The notes below the pieces were generated by a model that was not told where the DNA came from, ran no database searches, and saw only the letters and a list, made by a program, of their open reading frames with translations. From assembly GCA_030710605.1 (NCBI GenBank), contig CP092882.1, positions 23,548,824 to 23,612,823 on the forward strand: 64,000 bases of DNA. The letters run 5' to 3'. The translations under genes were made by a program, and so were the position numbers. Of this stretch, positions 55,817 through 64,000 are shown piece after piece (position 1 is the first letter of the stretch; each line of letters opens with the position of its first letter). Source of the stretch: Cordylochernes scorpioides (Eukaryota; Arthropoda; Arachnida; Pseudoscorpiones; Chernetidae).

Positions 55817-56740
55817 ATGAACAAGGACGAAAAAGAACCCCGGGAGCAAGAGATTGGAGAGTTCCCCAACAACGACCACGGACCGACAACACCACCACTC
55901 CATCTTGGCACCATCATCCTTCAGTTGGCAACCATCCTAGAAAGACTGCAACCCCTTCATCCCCGAGACCTTGATCTACCCGCCTTTGATGGTATGTACA
56001 ACGCTTCATCTTTCTTTAAGAACTTTAACTACAAACTCAGAACTTAACCCCTCAACAAAAACTGCAAACACTTCCCAAATACCTTGTTAAGCAGCCCCTC
56101 GATCTTTTTAGACAACTCCGACTTGATACTAAGCCGTATGAAGAAGCGCAGAGAACCCTAGAGGACTTATTCCCAGATAAGACCGACACAACCTACGCGA
56201 AAATTTTCGCTACAAAATCTCAACATTATAACTCTCTTGAAGAGTACTTTAGGACCAAGGCAACGTTAGGGATACAATTGAACTTGCCAAGACCTGTCAT
56301 CATAGAGGCCTTGACCGAAGGACTGCCCACTGGGGATCAGCGCCTTGTTCGAGTTGTGCCTCCCAAGTCACTTTCCGAGTGGTATGAACTAACCTCAAGG
56401 GTACGAGTAAACTTCTCCCCACAACCACTACGTGGCCCAGACAACCCTCCACGGATGGAAGGACCCTACCACAATACCCCACGACCTCCACCACGGGCAC
56501 AAAACTACGCAGCAATGCCACCTTCCCCCTGCAAGTTCTGCCAGGGATAACACTGGCACTCTCAGTGCCAGCAACGACCAGCTTCTAACGCCCAGCACGG
56601 CCAAACCTACCACGCCAGCCACAACCGCCAAGGCACCTTCAACCAAAACAACAATGGCCGCCAGACGACACCGTCTACTGCACCAGCCGCCCCGACGACA
56701 AGCTACACTAGCCCCAAACAGGTAAAGAATTACCCTAATT
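55817..56740 (+). pseudogene. gag: gag of the deleted LTR element
   Basis: Starts at ATG 55817 (MNKDEKEPREQEIGEF), stops at 56045-56047, then continues in the same frame through a capsid-like region (FATKSQHYNSLEEYFRTKAT, about 56205-56265; ALTEGLPTGDQRLV). A zinc knuckle follows, C-x2-C then H-x4-C (56530-56570), broken by a TAA at 56548-56550, and then a Gln/Asn/Thr/Pro-rich tail. At least two nonsense codons. Confidence 0.8.
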
Positions 56741-56779
56741 TTCGGTAATAACCTTATCTTAAAAGTCCTCCTCAATCAC

Positions 56780-57110
56780 AAACATTTCCTTCCTTTTCTA
56801 GCTGAAACTGGCGCAACCGTAAATATTATACCATTAAATACCTTTAATTTCTTTAAAAAAATCTTAACACACAAAAAATAGAATTAATTAACGAGCACAT
56901 TCAAATTAGTTCTATCTCACAAGGTATTACCACCGCAGGCTATGTTTATCTTCCGGTAACCTTAGGCAAAATAACAGAAAAGATCATAATTTATGTCATA
57001 GATTCTAAGCTTTCATTTGGTATACTTTCAATAGATACGCTTAAAAAATTTAAATTGCAAATTAATTTTCACGAATTCTTTATACTTCAAAATAACTCAC
57101 CCTTAGGTAA
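56780..57110 (+). pseudogene. aspartic protease remnant
   Basis: AETGATVNIIP (about 56803-56835) corresponds to the active-site motif with Glu in place of the catalytic Asp. FGILSIDTLKKF (about 57016-57051) corresponds to the ILG motif. Frame breaks lie between them. Confidence 0.65.
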
Positions 57111-57469
57111 AAATGTGTATAACCTTTCCCTTGTTCCACGTGCATGTGCTTATTGGGAATGCCAGCGACATTTCAAGGCATTCCAAACATCTCTGCGCTC
57201 ATGTTGCAACCAATCAGCACATGCACTAACCACAAAGAACTATTCCTTTTCAGAAAAATGTCAATGTTATTTTTTATCTCCCACAACCCTTGTTAACCCC
57301 AATTGCTAGCTAACTGATGCGCGAACTGAATTGTCTCACCCTAATTTTCCGACCCAATTTAATCTCCTATTGCATAACAATCAACACATATTTTCTGAAA
57401 ACAAATTTGATGTCCCCACGTTAAACATTCCCCCCGTCAAAATTGACACTTCTTCTGACAAATAATTAC

Positions 57470-57740
57470 ACTCAGGCCATACAGAGTTCCTTATTACGAC
57501 CTAAAGGAAATTCAAAATCAAGTCGCCGAATGTTAAGACACAATTTTAGAAATTATTTCTCCCAATGTGGTAAAGATTAATAGACCAAATCAACCGCTCA
57601 ATAAGGAACACGACACAATACATGTCAACAAACTCAGGCCCTACACAGAAAGCGTCCCTCATATAGCACCCCCCACCATGCAGGCCCATTATGTTCAACC
57701 CAAAGACAATGACTCATTTCCGTTCCGACATCTCTAACCG
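57470..57740 (+). pseudogene. reverse transcriptase start joined to integrase tail
   Basis: RPYRVPYYDLKEIQNQVAEC (57475-57535) matches the region just before the reverse transcriptase palm in Ty3/gypsy elements. A short distance later HVNKLRPYTE (about 57622-57651) resembles the sequence after the integrase GPY module. Everything between, including all catalytic domains, is deleted. Confidence 0.6.
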
Positions 57741-58046
57741 GACTTGTTCCAAGAATACCAACTCCCGATCAAACCAGCCAGTAGCCAACCTCTTCTACCT
57801 CTAACCCCAAATCTTTTTACCCTAATCCAAGTAGAACCGACTTCAAGTAACAATGCTTCCCCAGCTTCCCAGCTACAAATCAATCATGAATCAACCCAGT
57901 CCCAAGTCAAGTCATCAACCCTCCAACATAAATGGCTCAGCCCACAACTAATCTCTCTCATAAAAAATATAGGATACGATATGAAAACATTTTTTACACA
58001 CTAACAATGCCCTTCTCCACCTCCCGCTAATCACACTTATCTACAT

Positions 58047-58402
58047 CTATATATATAAAATTGAATGTTTGTATGTTTGTTTGTTTGTATGTCCTGTATA
58101 CAAATTCGCAGTAGTTCACTAATTCAAACCAAAATTTCCATACATAGGTAAAAGAATACGGGGAAGACGATAGGCTATTTTAAAAAATATATAAATCAAT
58201 TATTAAAACTATATATTCAAATTATTCTACTTAGCTCACGAACAGCGCCCTCTATCAAATATTAGATTAAATTATGCTGATGCAAACAAATAGATATAAT
58301 GCTAATAACAAACAATTATAAAAAATCTTATCTAGATATATATCACTCGGGTAGATATGCACACGGATCTATCCCGGGGCGAAGCCCGGGTCACCCGTCT
58401 AG
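58047..58402 (+). mobile_element. Helitron-like non-autonomous element, 356 bp
   Basis: A|TC at 58046/58047 with TCTATATATATAAAATTG, hairpin CCCGGGGCGAAGCCCGGG about 11 nt before CTAG (58399-58402), and T next. Complete ends, no coding capacity, inserted in the LTR element. Confidence 0.75.
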
Positions 58403-59454
58403 TAGGAATATACGCACAAGAAACTGATAGACTTTTTCAACTACAAGAAGCCATTTTCCAACTACTTACCATCATCTGGATTTTGATAGGAGAAACCGTT
58501 CAACGTCTATTTAAAACTTCCCCACCACCTACGTCCTGACAACTATTTCCCTTACATCACAGATAACTTATCCCAACCTTATTTTATTTGTACCCCACGT
58601 GTTGTACCATACTACCCCGCAACTATCTCCCTTAAAACCAATGTCTTGTCGCAATGCTGCACAGTGATTCGTTTGTCAACCTATGTACCCACACATTTTT
58701 TTCTCACCCTATGTTACCAATGCAACATGTTTTCAAGCGATCTTTAAAACCTAAAGTGGACTTGTTTACAAATTTTAATCAATGTTTTTCCATTGTCCCA
58801 CTTTTGTAAATATCATTATATTTTAATTTTGTTTCACCATTTTTCTTTTCACACTTCTCAACTTCTGCAATTGGTTTCTCTCAACAACCACGCAATTACC
58901 TTGCCTTTCACCAAACCTTACCACCTTAGCGGATCTTTTCACCACCAGCGCGACCCATGTATTTGTCAGTTTATTTTAATGTGATGTTTTTCTTTATGTT
59001 TTTTTAATGTTCATTTTTTTACACTTACATAAATTCCCTTGATGTAGTTTGTCCATACACCAAGATTAAATACTCTGCAGGCATTTTGTTTTTTTCACTC
59101 ACTCACCATCGCGCTATGTTCATTCTTTTTTTTTTTTTCACCCAAGACCGCTAAGTAGAGAACAATAGTTTTTTTTATCCTTTGTTAACTAGTTCCAAGA
59201 CGTCATAGCAAAACGCCTTGCAAACCCATGTTCTCAAGCTGATCCTGCTGTCAACCAATTTAATCATCATGTCATTCTTTTAACAGTTCCTACTTCATCT
59301 TTCCATTCTGTCACCTTGTCGACCGCAACTTCTTACCACCCTGTAAATAGCTTTGTTTGTTTACCCAATTAATTTTCCCCAAAAATTACTTCCCAACTAC
59401 CAGAATTCAACTCAGGCTGCCCCTTTTTAAATTCTTCAACGCAGGGGGCCCATC

Positions 59455-60085
59455 TGTGGTAATTTAAGAATTATAAACACCTGTGTAAATACTCCCTACC
59501 CCTTCTTACACTCCCTACTCTAATATTGACTTTTAATCATTGTACCCAATCCTCCTTTAATCAATTTAACTTTGGTTGTATCGATTTTTAGTGTTCAATT
59601 AAATAAAGAGGTACATCTAGAGGGAACATAGAAACCAAAAGGGCTTACCCCGCAAACATTAGGTCAACCGTCGCGACGCCATGGCACCAAACGTCCGATG
59701 ACGTAACAGGGCTTTCCCGCAGCCAATGAGGTCAACCGCCTCGACCCCACGGCGCCAGACGTCCGGTGACGTAACACTTGAGCATATAAAAAGGGCTTGC
59801 CCCGCAGCCAAAGTAGTCAGTTCAGCAGATGCAAGATAGCCGACAGCAGCAGCAGACAGATCGTTAGTAAGTCTTTGTGAACGGGGTGGATGGCCCGCCG
59901 GCCGCAACTTGGTCTCTGCGTTCTCTCTCTCTGATACCTCGGATTCCCCTGTGATTCGTCTCTGTGTGCCTTACCACTCACCACCATCACGACTGCGCAA
60001 TCATCATCTTTCCCCACGACTCATTACAACAGACCAGACCACCGAAATACCACAGCTAAAGAAAGAAAGTCGGCAGGATTCGACA
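59455..60085 (+). repeat. 3' LTR, 631 bp, full promoter
   Basis: Contains GAGCATATAAAAAGGGC (TATA near 59784) within an 85-bp segment missing from the 5' LTR, and AATAAAG near 59602. Confidence 0.9.
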
Positions 60086-60109
60086 TGTGTTATATTATAA
60101 CACTATATA

Positions 60110-60226
60110 TGCGGCGCTGAGTGTTTTTTATTCAAAAATGTAATGCCTTGATAAATATTGGTGTATAGCCAACCGAAATATTGGCAAATAAATATTTTAT
60201 TCAATCCAATATATGCCTTTTTATTA
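60110..60226 (+). repeat. F2 fragment
   Basis: 5'-truncated copy: GCGGCGCTGAG, fold at 60144-60186, terminal TCCAATATATGCCTTTTT. Confidence 0.8.
60144..60186 (+). ncRNA. hammerhead-like RNA, F2
   Basis: TGCC/GGCA stem I (60144-60147 with 60183-60186), TTGATAAA core (U3, A8), stem II with several mismatches, GAAA at 60175-60178, ATAT and T. Confidence 0.4.
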
Positions 60227-60290
60227 TCTAAAGATTTAAATATGGATTGCTTTATTTTCAGAACGATATATGTTGTATATAAACATTATA

Positions 60291-60562
60291 ATTAAGAAAA
60301 AGGCATCTACTTATCGTGCAACTGAAAGTTGCTGATGGCTTGCGCCATCTATCGGAATAAATATCAGCTTGCACCACGCTGATGAGGGCCAACAGCCCGA
60401 AACGCGTCCGTGGTTAGCTTTTCTTGATTAATCAAGAATGAGTATTTGGCCAATTCTGGAATAATTAAAAATCAACGAGAATAGTTGATATTTATTCCGA
60501 TAGATGGCGCAAGCCATCAGCAACTTTTAGTTGCACGATAAGTAGATGCCTTTTTCTTAATT
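60291..60562 (+). repeat. F3 palindrome carrying a hammerhead
   Basis: Arms 60291-60366 and 60482-60562. The loop holds the family A 5' module: CAGCTTGCACCACG, the ribozyme and GCTTTTCTTGATTAATCAAG. The right arm has TAGATGGCGCAAGCC and ends AGATGCCTTTTTCTTAATT. Confidence 0.9.
60374..60413 (+). ncRNA. hammerhead ribozyme, family A, intact
   Basis: Stem I CCACG (60374-60378) with CGTGG (60409-60413), perfect. Core CTGATGA 60379-60385. Stem II GGGC/GCCC around loop CAACA, perfect. GAAA 60399-60402. Stem III from palindromic ACGCGT. Cleavage is expected after GTC, between 60408 and 60409. All conserved core positions are intact. Confidence 0.9.
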
Positions 60563-60889
60563 TATGCACCTTATCCCAGTACAATGTCACATTTGTACTA
60601 TTTTTTCACAAACATTATAATATAAATATTTTCTAGAACCCTGCAAAGTTGGTCCACAGATGGCGTCGGTTCAAATTATATAAATTCATTAGTTTTGGGT
60701 CTGGCACAAAACTTCTTGTAAATATATACATAGGTAAGAACAAGGTTTTATTTTATTCTTCTTCAAGATTATAGAAAGGTTCACGAACTTTAACACAAAA
60801 TAGGAATATTCTTATAAATATAAACCTAACTTCATATTGCTTACTTTTGATTAATATATATATTTGTGTCAAAAAGCGATCCATCAAAT

Positions 60890-60985
60890 AAGTTTATATG
60901 AAAGGGCGTACCTGGATCTGTATAGAAAATAATAAAAAAAATTCTTTAAAGATCCAGGTACGACTTTTTATATAAACCTATATAT
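60890..60985. repeat. family G short palindrome
   Basis: TTATATGAAAGGGCGTACCT...GATCCAGGTACGACTTTTTA, a deletion form of 31125-31350. Confidence 0.75.
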
Positions 60986-61121
60986 TTGTCCATGGAAGCA
61001 ATGGCCGCCTCTCCCGTCAAAATAAACGTCAGAAACTGACGCCATCTAATGACCGTCGCCGCAACTAGCGGCATCGGGTCGGTGACAAAGCCACAACACC
61101 AACTTTGGAAAACTGCTAAGC

Positions 61122-61176
61122 GTCCACCTAGAGACCATGGTTTCGGGCTAATGGCCCTCGTCAGTCTAGGGCGGAC
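61122..61176 (-). ncRNA. hammerhead ribozyme, family B, intact
   Basis: Minus strand: stem I CCTAGA/TCTAGG (six pairs) extended by GTCC/GGAC beyond a small internal loop. Core CTGACGA intact. Stem II GGGC/GCCC around CATTA, perfect. GAAA. Stem III from palindromic CCATGG with A-T closing. GTC before cleavage between 61133 and 61132. This is the best-formed ribozyme in the window. Confidence 0.92.
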
Positions 61177-61440
61177 TTTATTCCATGAGATCCACCCGGG
61201 ATTTAATGGAATCCTCACAATCTACCAAAGAAGTGTTTTGCTGGCAATGTGGCTGGGCCAAATCTATTGGCAAAACATAGATGGGAAATTTGCCGGGAGG
61301 AAATTAATCCATGGAAGCAATGGCCGCCTCTCCCGTCAAAATAAACGTCAGAAACTGACGCCATCTAATGACCGTCGCCGCAACTAGCGGCATCGGGTCG
61401 GTAACAAAGCCACAACACCAACTTTGGCATACTGATAAGC

Positions 61441-61458
61441 ATCCACCTAGAGACCATT
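61441..61458 (-). ncRNA. partial hammerhead, 3' half only
   Basis: Minus strand ATGGTC then TCTAGGTGGAT matches the end of the ribozyme at 61122. The core and stem II are replaced by unrelated sequence. Confidence 0.6.
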
Positions 61459-61660
61459 TGTGTACAGGAAAAACAGACAAAAAATTAGTAAAATGGTCAG
61501 GTGTTAATATTCTATAAAAAAAGGCATATCCTGACTGCTCCCAAGAATATTTTAGATGGCAGAATGTTATATAGTGAAACAAAAATTATATTAACGTTGA
61601 TTCAGCCTGTTCCCTGATATTTGGCTAACCCATATTCTCTATAAATTTGAGAAAAACAAA

Positions 61661-61698
61661 CCACGAACGCGTTAGAGCTGTTGGATTTGTCAAAGTGG
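61661..61698 (-). ncRNA. decayed hammerhead, family A
   Basis: Stem I CCAC(T)/CGTGG partly kept, core TTGACAA, CTAA in place of GAAA, ACGCGT and TT before CGTGG. Not expected to be active. Confidence 0.55.
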
Positions 61699-61738
61699 TG
61701 CAAGCTGTATTTAAAAATAAATTAATATGTGGGTATCT

Positions 61739-61877
61739 AAATTTGAAAGCTATTTTAAAGGCGTAAGATTTTTTTTTTTGATATTAAACAATTTCTACTG
61801 CCCATACTGCAATGGAAAAATTAATGGGAGGGCTTGGTTCATCAGTGGTGAACCCTCCCAGCGGTTTCGCCAGTTTA
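61739..61877 (-). mobile_element. F1 copy with 12-bp target duplication
   Basis: Flanked by ATGTGGGTATCT at 61727-61738 and 61878-61889. The right flank continues the host family A sequence (GAGGCTAAATTTG). Confidence 0.85.
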
Positions 61878-61964
61878 ATGTGGGTATCTGAGGCTAAATT
61901 TGACGAATAGGCTAAACATATGCAGAAATTATAAGAATGATCAAGTGTTGATATTGAAATCAAA

Positions 61965-62040
61965 AGAGGGAAATAACCTGACAACTTACATGACCATTTC
62001 AGTCGGCAAAGTGCCATATAGAATATGCCTTTTTGTTGTT
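61965..62040 (+). repeat. family A/F4 3' end, diverged
   Basis: AAATAACCTGACAAC...GTGCCATATAGAATATGCCTTTTT, a diverged terminal module. Confidence 0.5.
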
Positions 62041-62079
62041 AGCATCAATATCTAACCATTTTCTTATTATTATTTATTA

Positions 62080-62330
62080 TTATTATGATAAGCGTATTTG
62101 CGCAAATTTGGCCTCGGAAACCAATTTATTGATTTCTCAGGAAATCTCTTGGATCCAATATTTGAACGATGAGTTACAGCTTGCATCACGCTGACGAGTC
62201 CAACAGCTAGAAACGTGTTCGTGGTTGGCTTTTCTTGATTTATAAAGAAATTGGTTGACCAATAATCATGGAACAAGCTTAAATCAAAGTTTAGTTGATT
62301 CTTGTTTCACTAGATGGTGTTTTTTAAAAT
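62080..62330 (+). repeat. family A hammerhead retroposon
   Basis: AAGCGTATTTGCGCAAATTTGG leader, ribozyme, GGCTTTTCTTGATTTATAAAG, CAATAATCATGGAACAAGCT and CACTAGATGGTG. The usual terminus is lost. Confidence 0.8.
62187..62224 (+). ncRNA. hammerhead ribozyme, family A, weak stem II
   Basis: Stem I TCACG/CGTGG (four pairs plus a wobble), core CTGACGA 62191-62197, stem II poorly paired (GTCC against GCTA), GAAA 62210-62213, ACGTGT and TT before 62220. Confidence 0.7.
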
Positions 62331-62802
62331 TAAATTGAGATATTTTCAAGTCATAATGCTTCAATCTATTGTAAATATGTGGTATTTGGACCTATACAAC
62401 ACACCTATACCTTTTTAAAAGGCGTATAAATGCATTTAATAAATGCAATTAAGGGAAATGTGCCGTTTTTGCATATATTATATATGCATATATATTTATG
62501 TCGTTTGCTAATAGATATTTACCTTTGTGGGACCACATTTTACATTATACGTAATAATACAAAGCAAGATATCTGATTTTTTACTCTTAAGATAAAAGGG
62601 CTTTTAATATAATATTGTCCTTAATTATTTACTGATATAGAATTATATGATGTTATTTAAACACTACATATATTTATAAATACAATTACCTATATAAATA
62701 TTGCTTTAAAATGCTTTTACACTTTTATATTTGAGTTCATTATAAAAATAATGTTTCATGTTACAAACCTAAAAAGGTAGACTCTTTAATAACCATATAG
62801 AT

Positions 62803-63204
62803 TGTAACGTGGATGACAAGGCCGAATTACCAGAGTAAAGTTGGGGAAAGAGGGGTGGAATCTAGCGGCTCCCGCTGCCATGTGGCAGGCGCTAAAAACA
62901 GCATTCCTGTGTGGGGGGAGGACAGAGTCTGGTCCCATCTGCGGTGACAGGAGACGTAGCAAGTTGGCTACGGGAAGTGGGCTCCGGGCGTGTGGCCGTA
63001 TGGAATAACCGGGAAAACGGTGACGAGGAGAATTCCTCTGGTGGCGAACAATGAAGACAGGTCTATCTACTGTATATAATTACCTTTCTACTCTTTAAAG
63101 CTCTTATAATAAATATACCGTACTAAGCTGTATCCACAAAGAATCCACATTGTTCTCTTAGAAACCTTGAACGCAAACATCGACGTCTGAGAAACGTCAT
63201 AACA
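62803..63204. mobile_element. probable solo LTR, 402 bp
   Basis: TGTAACGTGG to ACGTCATAACA, GC-rich, with TATA-like TGTATATAATTACC and AATAAATATA. Flanking 4-mers AGAT and ATAT match only three of four, so the boundaries are less sure. Confidence 0.55.
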
Positions 63205-63420
63205 ATATATTGAATATTGTTCCTGCGGAGAAACTGGACAAACTGCTCTTCGCCTTATCTATGACTGTTCGAACTTTACAGAAGTGAGACATCGATTGTT
63301 CCCTGATCTGAATGATTTAATTCTATTAGATCAGCCACTTTGTCTATATAAATTTTAGGAACTCTGTCGATTTATACATATAAATTTGTAAATATTTAAT
63401 TCTAAGTTCTAATTTGATGT
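63205..63420 (+). pseudogene. LINE C-terminus fragment
   Basis: CSCGETGQTALRLIYDC (63218-63268) is the C-terminal cysteine motif of a jockey/I-like reverse transcriptase, followed by EVRHRLFPDLNDLILLD and a stop at 63356-63358. It begins right at the LTR edge. Confidence 0.75.
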
Positions 63421-63589
63421 TTGTTTGTTTCCTCTGTAATAGACGCAAATATTTCAAGATCGCGAATGGTTAATTAATAAATTGAAAAATATAAATCCTG
63501 AATGAAGTTTTGAAAACAGTATAGTCCATTATTTTACAATACTTATAGAAAAATGAAATATTCGTGTCCTCTTTATTCCTATTAATTTC

Positions 63590-64000
63590 TACATATCGTA
63601 AAGACAGAGGTTACCTGGCCGGGGCATTCATTGTTCTTAAAAACAAACTCCATCTTTGCCGGTCCCAAGGGAGGAGGGGGAGCAGTAACAAGCTCGCTAA
63701 AAAACCTGGGTTCAGCTGGCCTGGCTGATAGTACCCTGTAAGGGCTCCTAATCCAGGGATACAGGATGAGCAGCGTTTGTACTTCATGTTAGGAGCGGCT
63801 GCACATGGCGTCTGTTCCTCATGTCAGAGGCGGCCATATCTTTTGGAGCTAAGTCAGCCTGCCACTGAGTAGTGCTCCCAGTCTTAATGACAAAGGCAGA
63901 CGCAGTCTACTTCACCCAGTACCCTAATATGATTGAGTGGAGATAAGAAAGAAGAAGATACTTCGTCAAGTATAAATCTTTTTATTATCTCGACGTTTCG
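63590..64000. repeat. family C repeat and unassigned GC-rich segment
   Basis: GTTACCTGGCCGGGGCATTC at 63611 matches family C, then a GC-rich unknown stretch. The last bases (minus strand CGAAACGTCGAGATAATAAA) match the 3' half of the motif at 34259, cut by the window edge. Confidence 0.5.

Larger units (their letters stand above)
55248..60085 (+). mobile_element. LTR retrotransposon, internally deleted
   Basis: LTRs at 55248-55803 and 59455-60085 (TGTGGTAATT to ATTCGACA) are flanked by TGTG at 55244-55247 and 60086-60089. The interior keeps gag, a decayed protease and the first residues of reverse transcriptase, then jumps to an integrase-tail-like sequence. The remaining 3' part (57720-59454) is unrecognised and contains a Helitron-like insertion. 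It cannot mobilise itself. Confidence 0.9.
60987..61460 (-). repeat. family B retroposon, tandem dimer
   Basis: The segment starting CCATGGAAGCAATGGCCGCC occurs at 60990 and again at 61310, 320 bp apart, and stays nearly identical for about 140 bp. The two predicted cleavage points (61132/61133 and 61451/61452) are 319 bp apart. The upstream ribozyme on the minus strand keeps only its 3' part. Confidence 0.85.
61515..61960 (-). repeat. family A retroposon split by F1
   Basis: Minus strand: GCCAAATTT-type leader (61900-61890 region), decayed ribozyme (61661-61698), CAAATATCAGGGAACAGGC-like block and terminal GGATATGCCTTTTTT. An F1 copy sits at 61739-61877. Confidence 0.8.

Noticed and set aside
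56428-56775. Minus-strand 115-codon frame
   Set aside because: Antisense of the proline-rich gag tail; no motif.

Overview
This window looks like gene-poor, transposon-dense nuclear DNA from an invertebrate animal. It is visibly AT-rich, has no operons, and shows no convincing intact host gene. The evidence for an animal is: two mariner transposase copies (D34D catalytic spacing), a Ty3/gypsy element with a tRNA-Ala primer site, fragments of several LINE families, tRNA-derived SINEs, Helitron-like elements, and many small retroposons carrying type I hammerhead ribozymes of the kind known from Penelope-like elements and retrozymes. An arthropod (chelicerate or crustacean) would fit, but the sequence does not settle this. 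A run of exactly 100 N at 47725-47824 is an assembly gap.

Layout. 1-490: end of a mariner. 2.1-7.1 kb: palindromic repeats, a LINE scrap, a solo LTR, SINEs and a small pogo-like MITE. 7.5-9.4 kb: Helitron-like element swollen by about 21 copies of a 73-bp minisatellite. 9.4-12 kb: little recognisable. 12.2-13.4 kb: solo LTR split by a LINE. 13.6-19.5 kb: a nearly complete Ty3/gypsy element (340-bp LTRs, about 1.8 percent different) inserted 9 bp inside a Helitron-like element. 19.5-26 kb: SINEs, LINE pieces, a 118-bp tandem repeat. 26.57-27.88 kb: complete but broken mariner with TA target duplication. 28-34.4 kb: hammerhead-bearing retroposons, a LINE remnant, and large inverted repeats. 34.5-44 kb: AT-rich sequence with palindromic repeats and a solo LTR inside one arm of a palindrome. 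44-54 kb: more of the same, a 515-bp solo LTR, the gap and a LINE 3' end. 55.25-60.09 kb: an LTR retrotransposon that has lost most of pol and carries a Helitron-like insertion. 60.1-62.3 kb: the densest hammerhead cluster, including a 320-bp tandem dimer. 62.8-64 kb: a probable solo LTR beside a LINE C-terminus, then a hammerhead-like half cut by the window edge.

The most interesting system is the set of small retroposon families that carry, or appear to derive from, hammerhead ribozymes. Families A and B have intact or near-intact cores (CTGAYGA, stem II, GAAA, UH cleavage site). Their stem III is very short and self-complementary, a feature associated with dimeric hammerheads. A very common palindromic repeat (family F2) holds a hammerhead-like fold in which positions 3 and 8 read T and A instead of C and G, and its stem I strands co-vary among copies. 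Several families share a modular 3' end (AGATGGCGY, then TATGCCTTTTT), and many copies are inverted dimers. No reverse transcriptase of Penelope type is present here, so any such machinery must act from elsewhere.

Coordinates of repeat edges are by eye and may be off by several bases. No database or folding program was used.
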